64,000 bases of DNA, taken from NCBI GenBank assembly GCA_016933955.1, contig JAFGTT010000014.1, positions 54,664 through 118,663 on the forward strand, in the 5' to 3' direction. The translations under genes and the position numbers were made by a program. This document shows, piece by piece, positions 63,991 through 64,000 of this stretch (position 1 is the first letter of the stretch; each line of letters opens with the position of its first letter). Origin of the DNA: Candidatus Zixiibacteriota bacterium (GTDB lineage Bacteria > Zixibacteria > MSB-5A5 > GN15 > PGXB01). The notes under the pieces were generated by a model. That model searched no databases, had not been told where the DNA came from, and saw nothing but the letters and a program-made list of their open reading frames with translations.

Positions 63991-64000
63991 GTAAAAAAAA

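Overview
The window looks like a chromosomal segment of an uncultured member of the FCB superphylum, most like candidate phylum Zixibacteria. This is inferred from gene content and was not tested by a search. The main signs are secreted proteins ending in FlgD-like / T9SS-type C-terminal domains with YPNP motifs, a GWxTD-domain pair, three DUF1573 proteins, IPTL-CTERM-like anchors, and dispersed CATTCCCG palindromes. There are no phage genes, transposases or CRISPR arrays; the window is mostly ordinary backbone with several unusual small loci.

Layout. 1-3252: a 5'-truncated transglutaminase-like protein and a GT-C-type membrane protein. 3410-7439: a SagB-type nitroreductase, a RelA-type zinc-finger/winged-helix protein, and a minus-strand cluster encoding an RLAN protein, a RimK-like ATP-grasp ligase and a GNAT-C39 peptidase fusion, which looks like a peptide ligation/modification system. 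7440-10446: two repeat-rich gaps around a secreted protein carrying two successive signal-peptide-to-IPTL-anchor units. 10447-17337: central carbon metabolism (kbl, pfkA, pckA, glgP). 17554-29745: a heterodimeric M16 peptidase pair and three large paralogous secreted proteins. 29739-38893: MFS transporter, glycosyltransferase, lone CheW, DUF72, M29 aminopeptidase, LOG, EamA exporter, SDR and M20 dipeptidase.

39136-40707 holds two DUF1573 proteins. The second has an in-frame TGA exactly where its paralogs have the first cysteine of a C-x-C motif, and is best read as a selenoprotein. 40825-50406 is a long minus-strand cluster: a YIP1 protein, a TolC/HlyD/ABC tripartite exporter with two different MacB-like permeases, and two GWxTD proteins. 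50565-58903: a large lipoprotein, a zinc-ribbon/TPR membrane protein with an A10 tract and hairpin inside its reading frame, a two-CW protein, an S9 peptidase, a SPOR lipoprotein, YjbQ and a cysteine synthase-like enzyme. 58909-64000: a third DUF1573 protein, a probable independent small RNA, rtcB with archease, a ferredoxin, a T9SS-type secreted protein and tRNA-Cys.

The strongest leads are the candidate DUF1573 selenoprotein, the RLAN/ATP-grasp/GNAT-C39 cluster with its zinc-finger neighbour, the slippery A10-hairpin element, the duplicated IPTL-anchor ORF and the orphan small RNA. All functions are read from motifs and family knowledge; no alignment, structure prediction or database search was run.
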